Below are positions 1 to 8,723 of a stretch of DNA of 64,000 nt, piece after piece. The DNA is taken from contig JACRDB010000011.1 of the NCBI GenBank assembly GCA_016218725.1, positions 1 to 64,000 of the forward strand, read 5' to 3'. Made by a program: the position numbers and the translations under genes. Below the pieces are notes generated by a model. That model had not been told where the DNA came from and did not search any database. It saw nothing but the letters and a program-made list of their open reading frames with translations. The DNA is from Deltaproteobacteria bacterium. Its GTDB lineage: Bacteria > Myxococcota_A > Polyangia > Polyangiales > Ga0077539. How positions within the stretch are numbered: position 1 is the stretch's first letter; every line of letters begins with the position of its first letter.

Positions 1-350
1 GACAACGCTCCAAACCCTTGCTACGGCGACATCCTCGCACCTCACGTAAGCGCCCCCCGGCAGGGGGGCTGGCATTCGTGAACAGGCCGGCCCAACGGGC
101 CGGTGGGCCGCACCGAGGACGGTCACCCAACGGCGCTCACGCGCGCCGAGGACGGCGCGGAACCGGGGCGGACGCGCATCGAGCTCGGTCCTCAACGCCA
201 CAGAAGCGCCACCAGGGCGCCGTGGCCGTCGCCTCCACCGATCACCTTGATTTTACGGCCCGTCCTGAGATGTGTCCCGACGTGAACCATTCATGGAGAG
301 GGGGGTTGGGGGGTGAGGTCGCCGTGCGGTGGCCTCATGGTTAGGGGCGG
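1..350. other. Non-coding edge region with two GC hairpins
   Basis: I see no convincing gene here; the short frames lack a ribosome site and family resemblance. Two perfect stem-loops stand close together: a 7-bp stem at 52-58/63-69 (GCCCCCC, loop GGCA) and a 7-bp stem at 87-93/97-103 (CCGGCCC, loop AAC). Neither is followed by a T-run, so they are at best factor-dependent terminators for a gene left of the window. Confidence 0.4.
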
Positions 351-659
351 TCACCCCGCTGAGTATCCGATGAGGAGGAGGAAATTCCTTACCTGCTCAC
401 GACCATAGATCGGTTGGCGGAAGTGGTGAGCCTTGGCGAAGGGCCTGGCAACGGTAAATCCCAGGGCCCTGAGCAACCCCTGGATGCGATGCAATTCCTC
501 TTCGGAGTGGGCAGTGAGGCGAACCTCATAGCCCTTCTTATAGAGCTGATAACCCACCTCGTGGAGGCGTTCATGGTTTTGAATGCGAACGTAGCCGTTA
601 CGCTGAAAACGCTCAGCCAGTTCGGCGATGGCTTCTCGTCTGGTCGGCGGCTTTGGCAT
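351..659 (-). CDS. Small conserved hypothetical protein
   Basis: A 102-residue basic protein. I chose the ATG at 659 (MPKPPTRRE) because the 18 residues before it, from a start at 713, look like untranslated leader. The sequence suggests a compact alpha/beta domain: a helical N-terminal half (AIAELAERFQRNGYV), then YKKGYEVRLTAHSEEELHRI and a C-terminal YGREQVRNFLLLIG. I recall similar short proteins in myxobacteria and planctomycetes but no assigned function. Its base composition is visibly less GC-biased than that of the next gene, and it lies at the edge of a gene-poor stretch, so acquisition is possible. No catalytic motif is visible. Confidence 0.6.
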   Translation of the reverse strand: MPKPPTRREAIAELAERFQRNGYVRIQNHERLHEVGYQLYKKGYEVRLTAHSEEELHRIQGLLRALGFTVARPFAKAHHFRQPIYGREQVRNFLLLIGYSAG

Positions 660-758
660 TGTCTTACAGGTGGTTGGGAGCAGGATGATCCCGCTGAGAG
701 CTGCCCCTGTCAAGCGCGACGCATCCCCCCCCGGAGGGGCCTCGGCGGCCGCGCCGCA

Positions 759-2651
759 TCACCGCCCTCCGCCCACCAGGAACGGCCGCACGTCCACCCC
801 GGCCTCGGCCTCGCCCGCCAGCGCCGCGGAGAGCCCCGCCAGCTCCCGGGACTCCGGCGCCAGCGCCAGCGCGCGACGCACCGACGCCCGGCCCTCGGGG
901 CGCGCGCCCCTCGCGGCGTAGAAGAGCGCGTCGTTGTAGTGACGCCACAGGAGCGCCTCCTGCGCCTTGGGGTTCTCCGCAGGCCCCCGCCGGAAGTGCG
1001 CGTCCAGCGCGTCCAGGGCGACGAAATGCGCCGTCCCCGCGCCGCGCACCGACGCCATGGTCGTCGGCTCCGCGCGCACCTCCGCCAGCGGTCCCCGGGG
1101 CACCACCAGCGGCAGCACCACCAGGAGGTCCCTCGGATCGAGCTCCACCCACAGGGGCCTCCGCGCCGCCAGCCCCGCCAGGTCCTCCATCCGCGGAGCG
1201 CCCCGAGCGAGGTAGTCCCGCAGGAGGTCCAGCACCACCTCGTCCTGCCGCCGTAACCGATCGGTCATCCCGGGGTAACCGAAGAAGGGCACCTCCAGCA
1301 CCGTCACGTCCGGGCGCTCACCCTCCACGTTGGCCAGGTACCGCAGGCGAAACACCGTCTCTGGCGCGTACGCCAGCACCATCGCCCGCGGGGGAAGGGG
1401 CCCTAGCTGCGCCTCGCCCAGCGCGTCCGCCGCCGGGAAGCGGTCCTGCGCCGTGGCCTGCCAGCTCCGCAAGACCAGGTACGGCGGCACCAGCCACGGC
1501 CCCCACACCAGCAGCAGGGTCAGCGCCCAGCGGGCCGCGGGCGTAGGTCCCGCGGGGTGGGGCCTCGCCAGCTGCAGGGCGCGACGGATCACCGCAGGGA
1601 ACACCGCCGCCAGGCTCCCCACCGCCGCCACCGCGGGCACCAGGTACCCCGCCGCGTCAGGGTTGCCTCGCACGAAGCCCAGGAGCGCCCGGGCACCGCC
1701 CACCAGCACCGCCACCCCGAAGCACCGCAGCGCCGCCCGACGGCCGACCTCCCCGAGCACCCCCCTCGCCCCAAGGAAGAGCGCCCCCAGGAAGAACAAC
1801 AACCCCACCGGAGAGACCCCCGCGCCAATCCATTCCAGCACGTCCAGGGCGCGGTCCCCGGCGAGCCCCGGGACCCCATTGCCCACGTTCTTCTGGAAGG
1901 TCTTGGCGCTCACCGTCCAGAGGAAATCGGAGATCGTTCGTATACGAACCATCCCCGCCCAGGCCTCCGACCGCAGCGGCAGGAGCGCGTAGGGGACCAT
2001 GCCCAGGAGCGCCAGGAGCCCCCAGGAGGCCACCGTGCGGCGCCGCCCCGGGGCGTCCAGGGGCTTGAGGGCCAGGTAGCAGGGCTCCAGCGCCAGGGGC
2101 GCCACTGTCAGCGCGATGAAATGGTGGTTGGCCAGCCCCAGGGCCACGGCGAGCACCGCCCCCCGGGCCCTCACCGCGGGGGAGAGGCGCTCGGCGCTGG
2201 CGAGGCGCAGCACCCACACGGCCAGCGCCGCCGCCAGGGCGTAGACCTCCACCCTGGAGCCCTGGCGCAGCACCGCCGGCCCCAGCGAGGCCATCCAGGC
2301 CCCAAGGAGGGCCCAGGGGGTGTGCCTCCGGGGCTCCGGGTCCACGGCCTCGGCCAGCGGGAGGGCCACCAGAAACGCAAAGCGTGCCACCAGACCCAGG
2401 CTCACCGCCCCGAGGAGCGCGATGCGAAACGGCACCGGCCCGACGGGCAGCAGCGAGGCCAGCGCGGCCAGGGAGACCCACAGGGGGTGCCCCGGGGGGT
2501 GCGTACACCCCAGGCCAGCCCCCGCCGAGGCGAGCTCCGGGGCGTCGTAGAAGCCCATCCCGTCGCCCGCCAGGAGGATGCTCGCGGCGCAGGGGACCGT
2601 AAAGGCGAGGACCTCGGCGAGGACCCCGGGGCGGGCGGTGGGCGGCTCCAA
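759..2651 (-). CDS. DUF2723 (glycosyltransferase-like) multi-pass membrane protein
   Basis: An integral membrane protein of about 630 residues. After a first hydrophobic helix comes GMGFYDAPELASAGAGLG followed by HPPGHPLW. This acidic-loop plus HPPGxPL signature belongs to the DUF2723/TMEM260 family, relatives of GT-C glycosyltransferases that use lipid-linked sugars. Around ten further hydrophobic segments follow. The C-terminal third is soluble and ends in a TPR-like helical stretch (ALLWRHYNDALFYAARG). The start is uncertain: TTG at 2651 keeps the first helix, whereas ATG at 2558 would remove it. The gene diverges from the lipoprotein at 2721. Sugar donor and acceptor cannot be read from sequence. 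Confidence 0.75.
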   Translation of the reverse strand: MEPPTARPGVLAEVLAFTVPCAASILLAGDGMGFYDAPELASAGAGLGCTHPPGHPLWVSLAALASLLPVGPVPFRIALLGAVSLGLVARFAFLVALPLAEAVDPEPRRHTPWALLGAWMASLGPAVLRQGSRVEVYALAAALAVWVLRLASAERLSPAVRARGAVLAVALGLANHHFIALTVAPLALEPCYLALKPLDAPGRRRTVASWGLLALLGMVPYALLPLRSEAWAGMVRIRTISDFLWTVSAKTFQKNVGNGVPGLAGDRALDVLEWIGAGVSPVGLLFFLGALFLGARGVLGEVGRRAALRCFGVAVLVGGARALLGFVRGNPDAAGYLVPAVAAVGSLAAVFPAVIRRALQLARPHPAGPTPAARWALTLLLVWGPWLVPPYLVLRSWQATAQDRFPAADALGEAQLGPLPPRAMVLAYAPETVFRLRYLANVEGERPDVTVLEVPFFGYPGMTDRLRRQDEVVLDLLRDYLARGAPRMEDLAGLAARRPLWVELDPRDLLVVLPLVVPRGPLAEVRAEPTTMASVRGAGTAHFVALDALDAHFRRGPAENPKAQEALLWRHYNDALFYAARGARPEGRASVRRALALAPESRELAGLSAALAGEAEAGVDVRPFLVGGGR

Positions 2652-2663
2652 GGCGACGGGACC

Positions 2664-2669
2664 TATACT
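2664..2669 (+). promoter_or_regulatory. Candidate -10 box for the lipoprotein at 2721
   Basis: TATACT lies 51 bases before the ATG at 2721, in the short divergent gap. No good -35 box is visible. The same hexamer occurs at 47698 upstream of the pilin-like gene. Confidence 0.3.
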
Positions 2670-2720
2670 CCCATTCCACCGCGGAGCGGGTATCCTCCCG
2701 GCCAGAGCAAAGGTGGTGCG

Positions 2721-3365
2721 ATGAACCGGAGCGTTTCCAGGGTGCTTCTCCTCGGGGTGCTGGCCGCTTGCAGCGGGGGGCGTCGCAACGCCAGCTACCG
2801 CTACACTGCCATGGACACCGTGACCAACCAGCCCGTCACCGTGGTGTCGGGCCCCATGCCCGGGGGGGAGACCTTCACGGGCCTCTTCCACTCCCAGGAG
2901 ATCGGCGACGTCAGCCTGGAGCAGTCCGGCGACACGGTCATCGGCTGCTACGAGTACGACCGGGCCCAGTGCCACGTCCGCGGGCGCATCGAGGGCCGCG
3001 TGGAGGGCAACCTCCTGCGCTTCTCCTGGACCGAAGACCACCGCGCCTGCGGGCGCCTCTCGGTGCCCCCGGGCCGAGGGTACTTCCTCTTCTGGAAGGA
3101 CAGCGCCAACAACGGCCGCGCCTCCGGCGAGTGGGGCTACAGCGACAACGAGGACGGCAACGGCCAGTGGCTCCTCTTCCGCGTGCCCAACCGCCGCCCC
3201 AGGACCTGCGGCAGCTCCGGCGGTCAGGGCCCCGCGGAGGCTACCGACACCTCCACCTCCGGGAGCTCGGCGAGCGGGAGCTCGTCCACGGGAAGCTCCT
3301 CCACGGGGAGCTCCTCTACCGGGACCTCCGGCACGAACTCCAACGACCCGCTGTCGGGCTTGTGA
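2721..3365 (+). CDS. Lipoprotein with Ser/Thr/Gly repeat tail
   Basis: A 214-residue secreted lipoprotein. The signal peptide MNRSVSRVLLLGVLAAC ends in lipobox LAAC, with Cys17 as the lipidated residue. The mature part is a single domain of about 150 residues with several Trp/Phe-rich beta strands (FSWTEDHRACG, WKDSANNGRASGEWGY) and paired cysteines, so a small exported beta domain is likely. I do not recognise the family. The last 40 residues are repeats of the type SSSTG, encoded by five 15-bp DNA repeats at 3261-3335. The stop overlaps the next gene (GTGA), so the two are probably translated together. Confidence 0.8.
   Translation: MNRSVSRVLLLGVLAACSGGRRNASYRYTAMDTVTNQPVTVVSGPMPGGETFTGLFHSQEIGDVSLEQSGDTVIGCYEYDRAQCHVRGRIEGRVEGNLLRFSWTEDHRACGRLSVPPGRGYFLFWKDSANNGRASGEWGYSDNEDGNGQWLLFRVPNRRPRTCGSSGGQGPAEATDTSTSGSSASGSSSTGSSSTGSSSTGTSGTNSNDPLSGL
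3261..3335 (+). repeat. Five tandem 15-bp repeats inside the lipoprotein gene
   Basis: Units start at 3261, 3276, 3291, 3306 and 3321 with consensus GGGAGCTCCTCCACG. They keep the reading frame and encode the SSSTG tail. Copy number could vary by slippage without a frameshift. Confidence 0.85.
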
Positions 3366-5008
3366 AGCGCCTCGCGCCGGCGCTCCTGGCGCTGGCCCTG
3401 GTTGCTTGCAAGGGCCCTGGCGCCGCCAGCGACGCCGCGAGACCCGCCCCGGAGCCGCCCCCCACCGCTCCCGCGGAGGTCCTGGCCACGGTGCACCTGG
3501 CGCACCCGAGGGCCACCTCCGAGGCCCTCTCGCAGCGCACGGAGCTCTCGATCCCGGTGGACCTCACGCTGGCCGCGGTGCTCGGCGTGGACGTCGCCGT
3601 CCTCGGGGCCGTCGAGACCGAGCGCCCCGTGGACCTCCTGGTGCTGGGCCCCGTCGAGCGCCGCGAGGTGCTCCTGTCCCTCACCCCGGGGAGCGCCGCC
3701 AGAGCCCGCAGCGCCCTCGGGTCCCGCTACCGGTTCCTTCACGCCCGGGGCCTCGGCGAGCGCCTGGAGCCTCGCGGAGACCCTGGCCTCTCCGGCGGGC
3801 GAGCGCGCGCCCCCTGCGCGCTGGTGACCACCCCGGGGCGCATCACCGCGAGGGTCGTCTGCGCCTCCAGCGATGAGGCCCTCCAACGCGCCGGGCGCTG
3901 GCTCGCCTTCACCGCCGCCGAGCGCGCCGAGGACCCTCGGGACGTCTCTGGTGAGGTGCGCGCCGAGGCCCTCTCGGGGCTCCTGGTGCCGTCCCTCCGC
4001 GAGGGCTGGGCCACCGTGCGAGGAGGGCTCCTGGCCGACGCCACGCGCGCCCGGAGGGAACACGGCCGCCCACCGGAAATCGGTGACCCCGAGGCCGCCG
4101 TGCAGGTCCTGGGTGAAGTCGTCGACGCCCTGGCCGAGGGCGCTTCGGACCTCACTCGGCTCACGTTCTCCGCCACCCTCGGCGCCGCGGACCTGCGCCT
4201 GGAGCTCCAGACGGAGCTCCGCCCGGACGGCCGAAGCGCCCTCGTGGCCGACGCCCTGGGCAGGCTCCAGGCTCCCGACGGGCACCCCACCGCCTCGCTC
4301 CTGCCCGCGGACGCGCCTCTGGTTCTCTCCTCCCGAGGCTCGCCCGAACGGGTGCGGTCCGCAGCCCGCACCCTTGTAGACGCCCTCCTTCGGGTGCTGG
4401 GTCCCCGGGTGCCGGACCCCACCAGCGCGCGCAGAGACCTCCTGGCGCTCGTCTCCGACGCGGGCGACGACCTCTCCGTGGGCTTCGCCGAGGACGCCCC
4501 GGAGGGCTTCGAGGCCACCTTTGCCCTGGGGCTCTCCCGGCCCGAGGGAGCCACCCGCGCCGTGGCCGCCCTGGCGCAGAGCCCCTGGCTCCGAGCGGTT
4601 CGTGTAGGTCCACTTCCGGTGGTGTCGGGAATTGCAGGTGGAGGTGTGCGAATCGTCTGGCCCGAGCCACTGCGTGCGGCGGTGAGTGGTCCGCCGAGGC
4701 CCCCGAGGGTGCTGGTGCTGGCCGTGCGCGAGGGGACCCTGGTGGCGGTGCTGGGGCGCCACGCCACGGACTCGCTTGCGGCGATGGGTCTGCGGCGCCG
4801 GACGGGCGCAGGTGCGGCGGTGCCCGGAGCGAGCCTCGCGGCGGCGCTGGCCGTCGGCAGGAGCCGCACGGAGCTCACCTATGGCGCGGCCCGGGAGGGC
4901 GCCGGCCTTCGCGGGACGCTGCGGCTGCGGGCGCCGGACGAGGCCCTCAGGGCGCTCCAGGCGGTGCTGGCCGAGGCCTTCCGCCCGAGCCTGCCGTTTC
5001 TACGGTGA
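3362..5008 (+). CDS. Large lipoprotein of unknown function
   Basis: A 548-residue protein starting at GTG 3362, which overlaps the upstream stop as GTGA. The N-terminus VKRLAPALLALALVAC is a lipoprotein signal (lipobox LVAC). An Ala/Pro linker follows, then an Ala/Leu/Arg-rich body of repeated alpha/beta character, with recurring stretches such as ELSIPVDLTLAAVLG and LTFSATLGAADLRLELQ. That pattern recalls the many myxobacterial proteins of about 550 residues annotated only as hypothetical. No metal-binding or catalytic motif is visible. Translational coupling to the 2721 lipoprotein suggests a shared envelope role. Confidence 0.7.
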   Translation: MKRLAPALLALALVACKGPGAASDAARPAPEPPPTAPAEVLATVHLAHPRATSEALSQRTELSIPVDLTLAAVLGVDVAVLGAVETERPVDLLVLGPVERREVLLSLTPGSAARARSALGSRYRFLHARGLGERLEPRGDPGLSGGRARAPCALVTTPGRITARVVCASSDEALQRAGRWLAFTAAERAEDPRDVSGEVRAEALSGLLVPSLREGWATVRGGLLADATRARREHGRPPEIGDPEAAVQVLGEVVDALAEGASDLTRLTFSATLGAADLRLELQTELRPDGRSALVADALGRLQAPDGHPTASLLPADAPLVLSSRGSPERVRSAARTLVDALLRVLGPRVPDPTSARRDLLALVSDAGDDLSVGFAEDAPEGFEATFALGLSRPEGATRAVAALAQSPWLRAVRVGPLPVVSGIAGGGVRIVWPEPLRAAVSGPPRPPRVLVLAVREGTLVAVLGRHATDSLAAMGLRRRTGAGAAVPGASLAAALAVGRSRTELTYGAAREGAGLRGTLRLRAPDEALRALQAVLAEAFRPSLPFLR

Positions 5009-5054
5009 GGGGCACGTTGCAGGGGCCGCGGTGATCGCGTAGGAGCCCCTCGCG

Positions 5055-5972
5055 ATGAAGCGTCTCGCGTGGGCGGTGCTCGTGGGCGTCGGTGGTTGTG
5101 GGAGCGAGCCGTCGCCCTTTGTCCAGGGTGACGCGTCGGGTGTTCAAGACACCGCGGAGGAGGTCTCGGACGGCGCCGTGGAGGACGCACCGGGGGACCG
5201 CCCGGTGGTGCCCGTACGGGACACGGGGCCGGGGCTCGACCAGACGGTGGTGTATGCCCACTCGGACACGGTGCTCTACTCCGTGGACCCGCGCTCCCTT
5301 GCGGTGCGCATGGTGGGCACCTTCAGCTTCCTCCCCGGGGACATGAACCAGCACGGCATGACGGACCTCGCGGTGGACGCCGAGGGGCGGATCACCGGCG
5401 TCACCCGCGACGCGCTCTACCGCATTGATGACCGCACCGCGCGCTGCACGCTGATCACGGCGCTGGACCGGGCCCTCACGGGCAGCGACGCGTTCGTGGG
5501 GTTGACGTACCTCCCGGCGGGCACGCTGGACCCGGTGAACGAGGCCCTGGTGGGCGGCACCACGGGCACCTCGGGGGGGACCCTCTGGAGGATCGACCCT
5601 GCCACCGGGCGGTCCACCATGCTCGGCAGGCTGCGGGCCGGGGGCATGAGCTACAACCTCTCAGGGGACCTGGTGAGCGTCCTCGGGGCGGGCACCTACG
5701 TCACGCTCCGACGGCTCAACGCCACGAGCACGGACAGCGACCTGCTGGCCACCGTGGACGTGCGCACGGGCGAGCTACGGGTGCTGGGCGCCACGGGCTT
5801 CGATCGGATCTTCGGCCTGGCCTACTGGCGCGCGACGCTCTACGGCTTCACCCGCGAGGGCGAGTTCCTGACGCTGGACGCGCGCACCGGGCGGGGGATG
5901 CGCGCGTCCATGCCCGCGATGCAGTTCTCCGGCGCGGGGGTGACCACGCTGGCCCCGACCGCGCCGCCGTGA
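5055..5972 (+). CDS. Lipoprotein with predicted beta-propeller domain
   Basis: A 305-residue protein with AGGAG about ten bases before the ATG. The signal peptide MKRLAWAVLVGVGGC ends in a Cys lipobox. Residues 20-60 are the acidic, Thr/Pro-rich linker seen in other lipoproteins of this window. The rest repeats strands of the type TVLYSVDPRSLAVRMVGTF, ALYRIDDRTARC, TLWRIDPATGRSTMLGRL and LLATVDVRTGELRVLG. These are the xLxxIDxxTGxxxxxG blades of NHL/PQQ-like propellers. A binding scaffold on the outer membrane is the likely role; no enzyme motif is visible. It has no close co-oriented partner downstream. Confidence 0.75.
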   Translation: MKRLAWAVLVGVGGCGSEPSPFVQGDASGVQDTAEEVSDGAVEDAPGDRPVVPVRDTGPGLDQTVVYAHSDTVLYSVDPRSLAVRMVGTFSFLPGDMNQHGMTDLAVDAEGRITGVTRDALYRIDDRTARCTLITALDRALTGSDAFVGLTYLPAGTLDPVNEALVGGTTGTSGGTLWRIDPATGRSTMLGRLRAGGMSYNLSGDLVSVLGAGTYVTLRRLNATSTDSDLLATVDVRTGELRVLGATGFDRIFGLAYWRATLYGFTREGEFLTLDARTGRGMRASMPAMQFSGAGVTTLAPTAPP

Positions 5973-6047
5973 GGGGTTCACCCCGAGGCGCGTCGCCAGG
6001 AGCGCAATCGAGCCCGCTGGCGTTCCGCCGGAGGGGAAGAGTCGCCC

Positions 6048-6911
6048 TCAACGCGCCGCGGCGGCGGCCTGATCGAGCCTCATGGTGAGCTGCCGCTCCA
6101 GCACCCCGAGGGCCTGGAGGTAGGGCCCCTGGCGGTGGGACACCAGCGCCGTGACCATCCGGGTCTCGTAGAGGGCGTCCTCCCAGCGCTCCTGCTCCAG
6201 GGCCCGCTCCATCCGGAACTGGTGGGCGCGGTAGTCGTCCTCCAGGCGGGCCTTGAGGCTGTTGGCCAGGCTCATCGCCGTGCGGGCGTGGGACTCGTCC
6301 CCGGCGTTCCGAAAGCACGCGCTCGACTGAGCGTAGTAGTTCACCGCGTCGATGCCGTCCCGCGTGCGGAAGGGCATGCGCTCGGACTTTGACAGCGCGA
6401 TCCGGGCGCTCTCCTGGGCGGCCGCCAGCACGAGCTGTGGGTCGTTCTGCGGACACGGGCGGTTCAGCTCATCGAAGAGCGCCGGCGCCGCCTGGCGCAC
6501 CCGCTGTGGGGCCGGGCCCGCGCTGTCACCAAAGCTCATGAAGATGCACACCGGCACCACCACCGCCGCGAGGATCAGCACCAGGGGGTTGCTCTTCTCT
6601 TCCTTCTTGGCCGAGAGGCCCTGGTTGAGCACCATCCGGACGCTGCCGATCAGCACCTCCTTGCCCCAGGGCACCATCCCCCGCTCGAAGGGCGAGCCGT
6701 TCACCAGCGTCTGCGTGGTGACCCCTCGGGCGATGGCCACCCAGCACCCCTCGGGCCGGGGCGACAGGAGCAGGTGCTCCGCGGAGAGCTCCGGCCGGTC
6801 GAGCTGCACCTGGCAGCGCGAGGACGTGCCGACAATCACCTTCTCCTCCGTCAGGGGGAAGCTCTGGATCGACCCGTCCGGCATGTACACGTCTAGCTGC
6901 GGGGTTGCCAT
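6048..6911 (-). CDS. FHA-domain membrane protein of the Tad/Kil-like cluster
   Basis: A 287-residue protein. Residues 1-95 form an FHA domain (VIVGTSSRCQVQLDRPELSA, then a GSPFERG loop), although the usual GR and SRRH motifs are degenerate. One membrane helix follows at about 109-128 (NPLVLILAAVVVPVCIFMSF). The C-terminal 150 residues are predicted helical repeats (RMERALEQERWEDALYETRM), probably periplasmic. It is the last gene of the Tad-like block, ten bases after tadC, so it likely docks phosphorylated or scaffold proteins to the inner-membrane platform. Confidence 0.8.
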   Translation of the reverse strand: MATPQLDVYMPDGSIQSFPLTEEKVIVGTSSRCQVQLDRPELSAEHLLLSPRPEGCWVAIARGVTTQTLVNGSPFERGMVPWGKEVLIGSVRMVLNQGLSAKKEEKSNPLVLILAAVVVPVCIFMSFGDSAGPAPQRVRQAAPALFDELNRPCPQNDPQLVLAAAQESARIALSKSERMPFRTRDGIDAVNYYAQSSACFRNAGDESHARTAMSLANSLKARLEDDYRAHQFRMERALEQERWEDALYETRMVTALVSHRQGPYLQALGVLERQLTMRLDQAAAAAR

Positions 6912-6921
6912 GGGTGTCCCT

Positions 6922-7827
6922 TCAGATCCCGTTGCCCGAGGCGATTTGCACCACGAAGGGCCCCAGGATGATCAGCATGATCGTCGCGAAGATGAGCATC
7001 AGGGGCCCCATCATCATCACCCCGGCGCGGGCGGCGCTCTCCTCCGCGGCCACGGAGCGCCGCATGCGCAGCATCGTGGCCTGGATCTGGAGCACCTCCG
7101 CCAGGGGGTTTCCCTTCTCCTCGGCCTGCACCACCGAGGAGACGAAGTCCTTCACCGCCTCCGTCGGGCACCGCTCGCCAAAGGACAGGAGCGCCTGCTT
7201 CCGCGTGCGCCCGAGCTCCAGCTCCTGCAGGATGCGCGTAAGCTCTTCGTACAAAGCGTCGCTCTTGTCCGCGGTCTTCTCCGTCACCTGCCGGAGCGCC
7301 CCGGGGAAGTCAAGCCCGGCGCTCATGGTCAGCGCCACCAGGTCAATCGCGTGGGGCAGGCCGCGGTTCACCTGCCGGAAGCGCCGCTCGATCTCTCCCG
7401 ACACCTGCATGTGCGGAAGGATCGTCCCGAACGCGAAGAGCATGAAGACAAAGATCCCACCGATGTTGGCCATGGCATCCAGCAAGAGCCCGCTCAGGAG
7501 CATCCCGATGCTCGCCAGCACGCAGAGCGCGAGGTACTCGTCGGCGCTCAGGCCGAGGTACTCCCCGGCCTGGCGGAGCTGGTCATTGATCCTGGCGCGC
7601 AGGTCGGCAATGGGGAGCGACTGGAGCCGACGCGCCAGCCAGCGCATCATGGGCTCGATCTGCACGAAGAGCCCCCCCTCCTCCATCACGGCCTTGCGCT
7701 TGAGCCCGCGGACGCCCACCTCCGGGGCCAGGTCCGCGGGGCTCTTGCCGAACTCGAACACCAGGAGCCCGAGGCCGAAGACCACGAGCCCGATCGCCAG
7801 GAGCCCTATCGCGTTGGTGGCGGTCAT
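6922..7827 (-). CDS. tadC: TadC-like inner-membrane platform protein
   Basis: A 301-residue type II secretion F-domain protein. The ATG at 7827 is preceded by GGGAGG and follows the tadB stop by 13 bases; a longer start would overlap tadB. An N-terminal membrane helix, a central pair of helices (YLALCVLASIGMLLSGLLL) and a C-terminal pair (GVMMMGPLMLIFATIMLIIL) flank the cytoplasmic F domain (LPHAIDLVALTMSAGLDFPG). TadC pairs with TadB to form the platform that couples ATPase motion to pilin polymerisation. Confidence 0.9.
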   Translation of the reverse strand: MTATNAIGLLAIGLVVFGLGLLVFEFGKSPADLAPEVGVRGLKRKAVMEEGGLFVQIEPMMRWLARRLQSLPIADLRARINDQLRQAGEYLGLSADEYLALCVLASIGMLLSGLLLDAMANIGGIFVFMLFAFGTILPHMQVSGEIERRFRQVNRGLPHAIDLVALTMSAGLDFPGALRQVTEKTADKSDALYEELTRILQELELGRTRKQALLSFGERCPTEAVKDFVSSVVQAEEKGNPLAEVLQIQATMLRMRRSVAAEESAARAGVMMMGPLMLIFATIMLIILGPFVVQIASGNGI

Positions 7828-7840
7828 CGCAGAGCCTCCC

Positions 7841-8713
7841 TCAGATGTCCACGGCAAGGATCTTGCGCGCGGCGAACACCGCGGCCACCCAGAACGCCAC
7901 CGCCACGCCGACCACGATGTACCCCACGAAGGTGGTGGACAGCGGGCGCAGCCACTCCGGGTCGATCCAGTTGAGGAGCCCCACCAGCACCGGCGGCAGG
8001 CACCCGAGGAGCCACGCCTGGGCCTTGCCCTCGGCGGTCTTGGAGCGCACCACGCCCTCCAGCCGGGCCATTTCCCGGAGCGTGGCCGCGGCGGTCTCCA
8101 GGATCCTCGGCAGGTCCCCGCCGGTCTGGCGCCCGATGAGCACCGTGGACAGGCACCCGGAGAAGGCCCGGGAGTCCACCCGGCGGGCCATGTTCAAGAG
8201 CGCCTCGTCCAGCGGCACCCCCAGGGTGTTCTCCTTCATGGTGAGCTCCAGCTCCTCCTTGATGGGAACCCGCATGAGGAGCGTGCACGCGTTGAGCGCG
8301 TCCCCGAGCGACGGCGAGGCCTTGAGGGCGTTGGCCAGGCACAGGAGCAGCGTGTCCATCTGCGCCTCGATCTTGGTCTGCCGCTCGCTACGCTGGTTGA
8401 TGAGCCACACCTTGGGCCCCACGGCGATCAGCGGCAGGAACACCAGCGCCACCGGGTCGTCCATGATGAGCTGCATCACCAGCGTGAGGGACCCCAGACC
8501 GAGCTGCCAGCCGGCGATCACCTTCCCGGTGGTGGTGTGAATGAACAGCGCCCGGAGCTCTCCGTCCAGGTGTCGGGAGTAGTCGTGGTAGAGCTTGGCC
8601 AGGGGGCTCTCGGGGTCCGAGAGGGTGATGTAGATCGCCCCCGTCACCCCGACGAAGGCGAGGAACAGCGCCAGCCACCCGAGGAACAAGGTCTGCGGCG
8701 TGGCGGTCATCAT
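7841..8713 (-). CDS. tadB: TadB-like inner-membrane platform protein
   Basis: A 290-residue type II secretion F-domain protein, the partner of TadC. An N-terminal hydrophobic helix (LFLGWLALFLAFVGVTGAIY), a middle membrane pair and a C-terminal pair are present. The F domain contains MDTLLLCLANALKASPSLGD and IGRQTGGDLPRILETAA, the conserved GxxTGGDLPxxL block of TadB/GspF. The stop is 13 bases before the tadC start and the gene begins ten bases after cpaF, so transcription is shared. Confidence 0.9.
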   Translation of the reverse strand: MMTATPQTLFLGWLALFLAFVGVTGAIYITLSDPESPLAKLYHDYSRHLDGELRALFIHTTTGKVIAGWQLGLGSLTLVMQLIMDDPVALVFLPLIAVGPKVWLINQRSERQTKIEAQMDTLLLCLANALKASPSLGDALNACTLLMRVPIKEELELTMKENTLGVPLDEALLNMARRVDSRAFSGCLSTVLIGRQTGGDLPRILETAAATLREMARLEGVVRSKTAEGKAQAWLLGCLPPVLVGLLNWIDPEWLRPLSTTFVGYIVVGVAVAFWVAAVFAARKILAVDI

Positions 8714-8723
8714 GGCGGGGGCC

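Noticed and set aside
1936..1949. 14-bp palindrome GTTCGTATACGAAC
   Set aside because: It lies within the DUF2723 coding region, where it encodes conserved-looking residues; no second copy was noticed.
1557..3365. Long rightward frame antisense to the DUF2723 gene
   Set aside because: Its first part is a GC-driven shadow with no family features; only the segment from 2721 with a lipobox signal is a gene.
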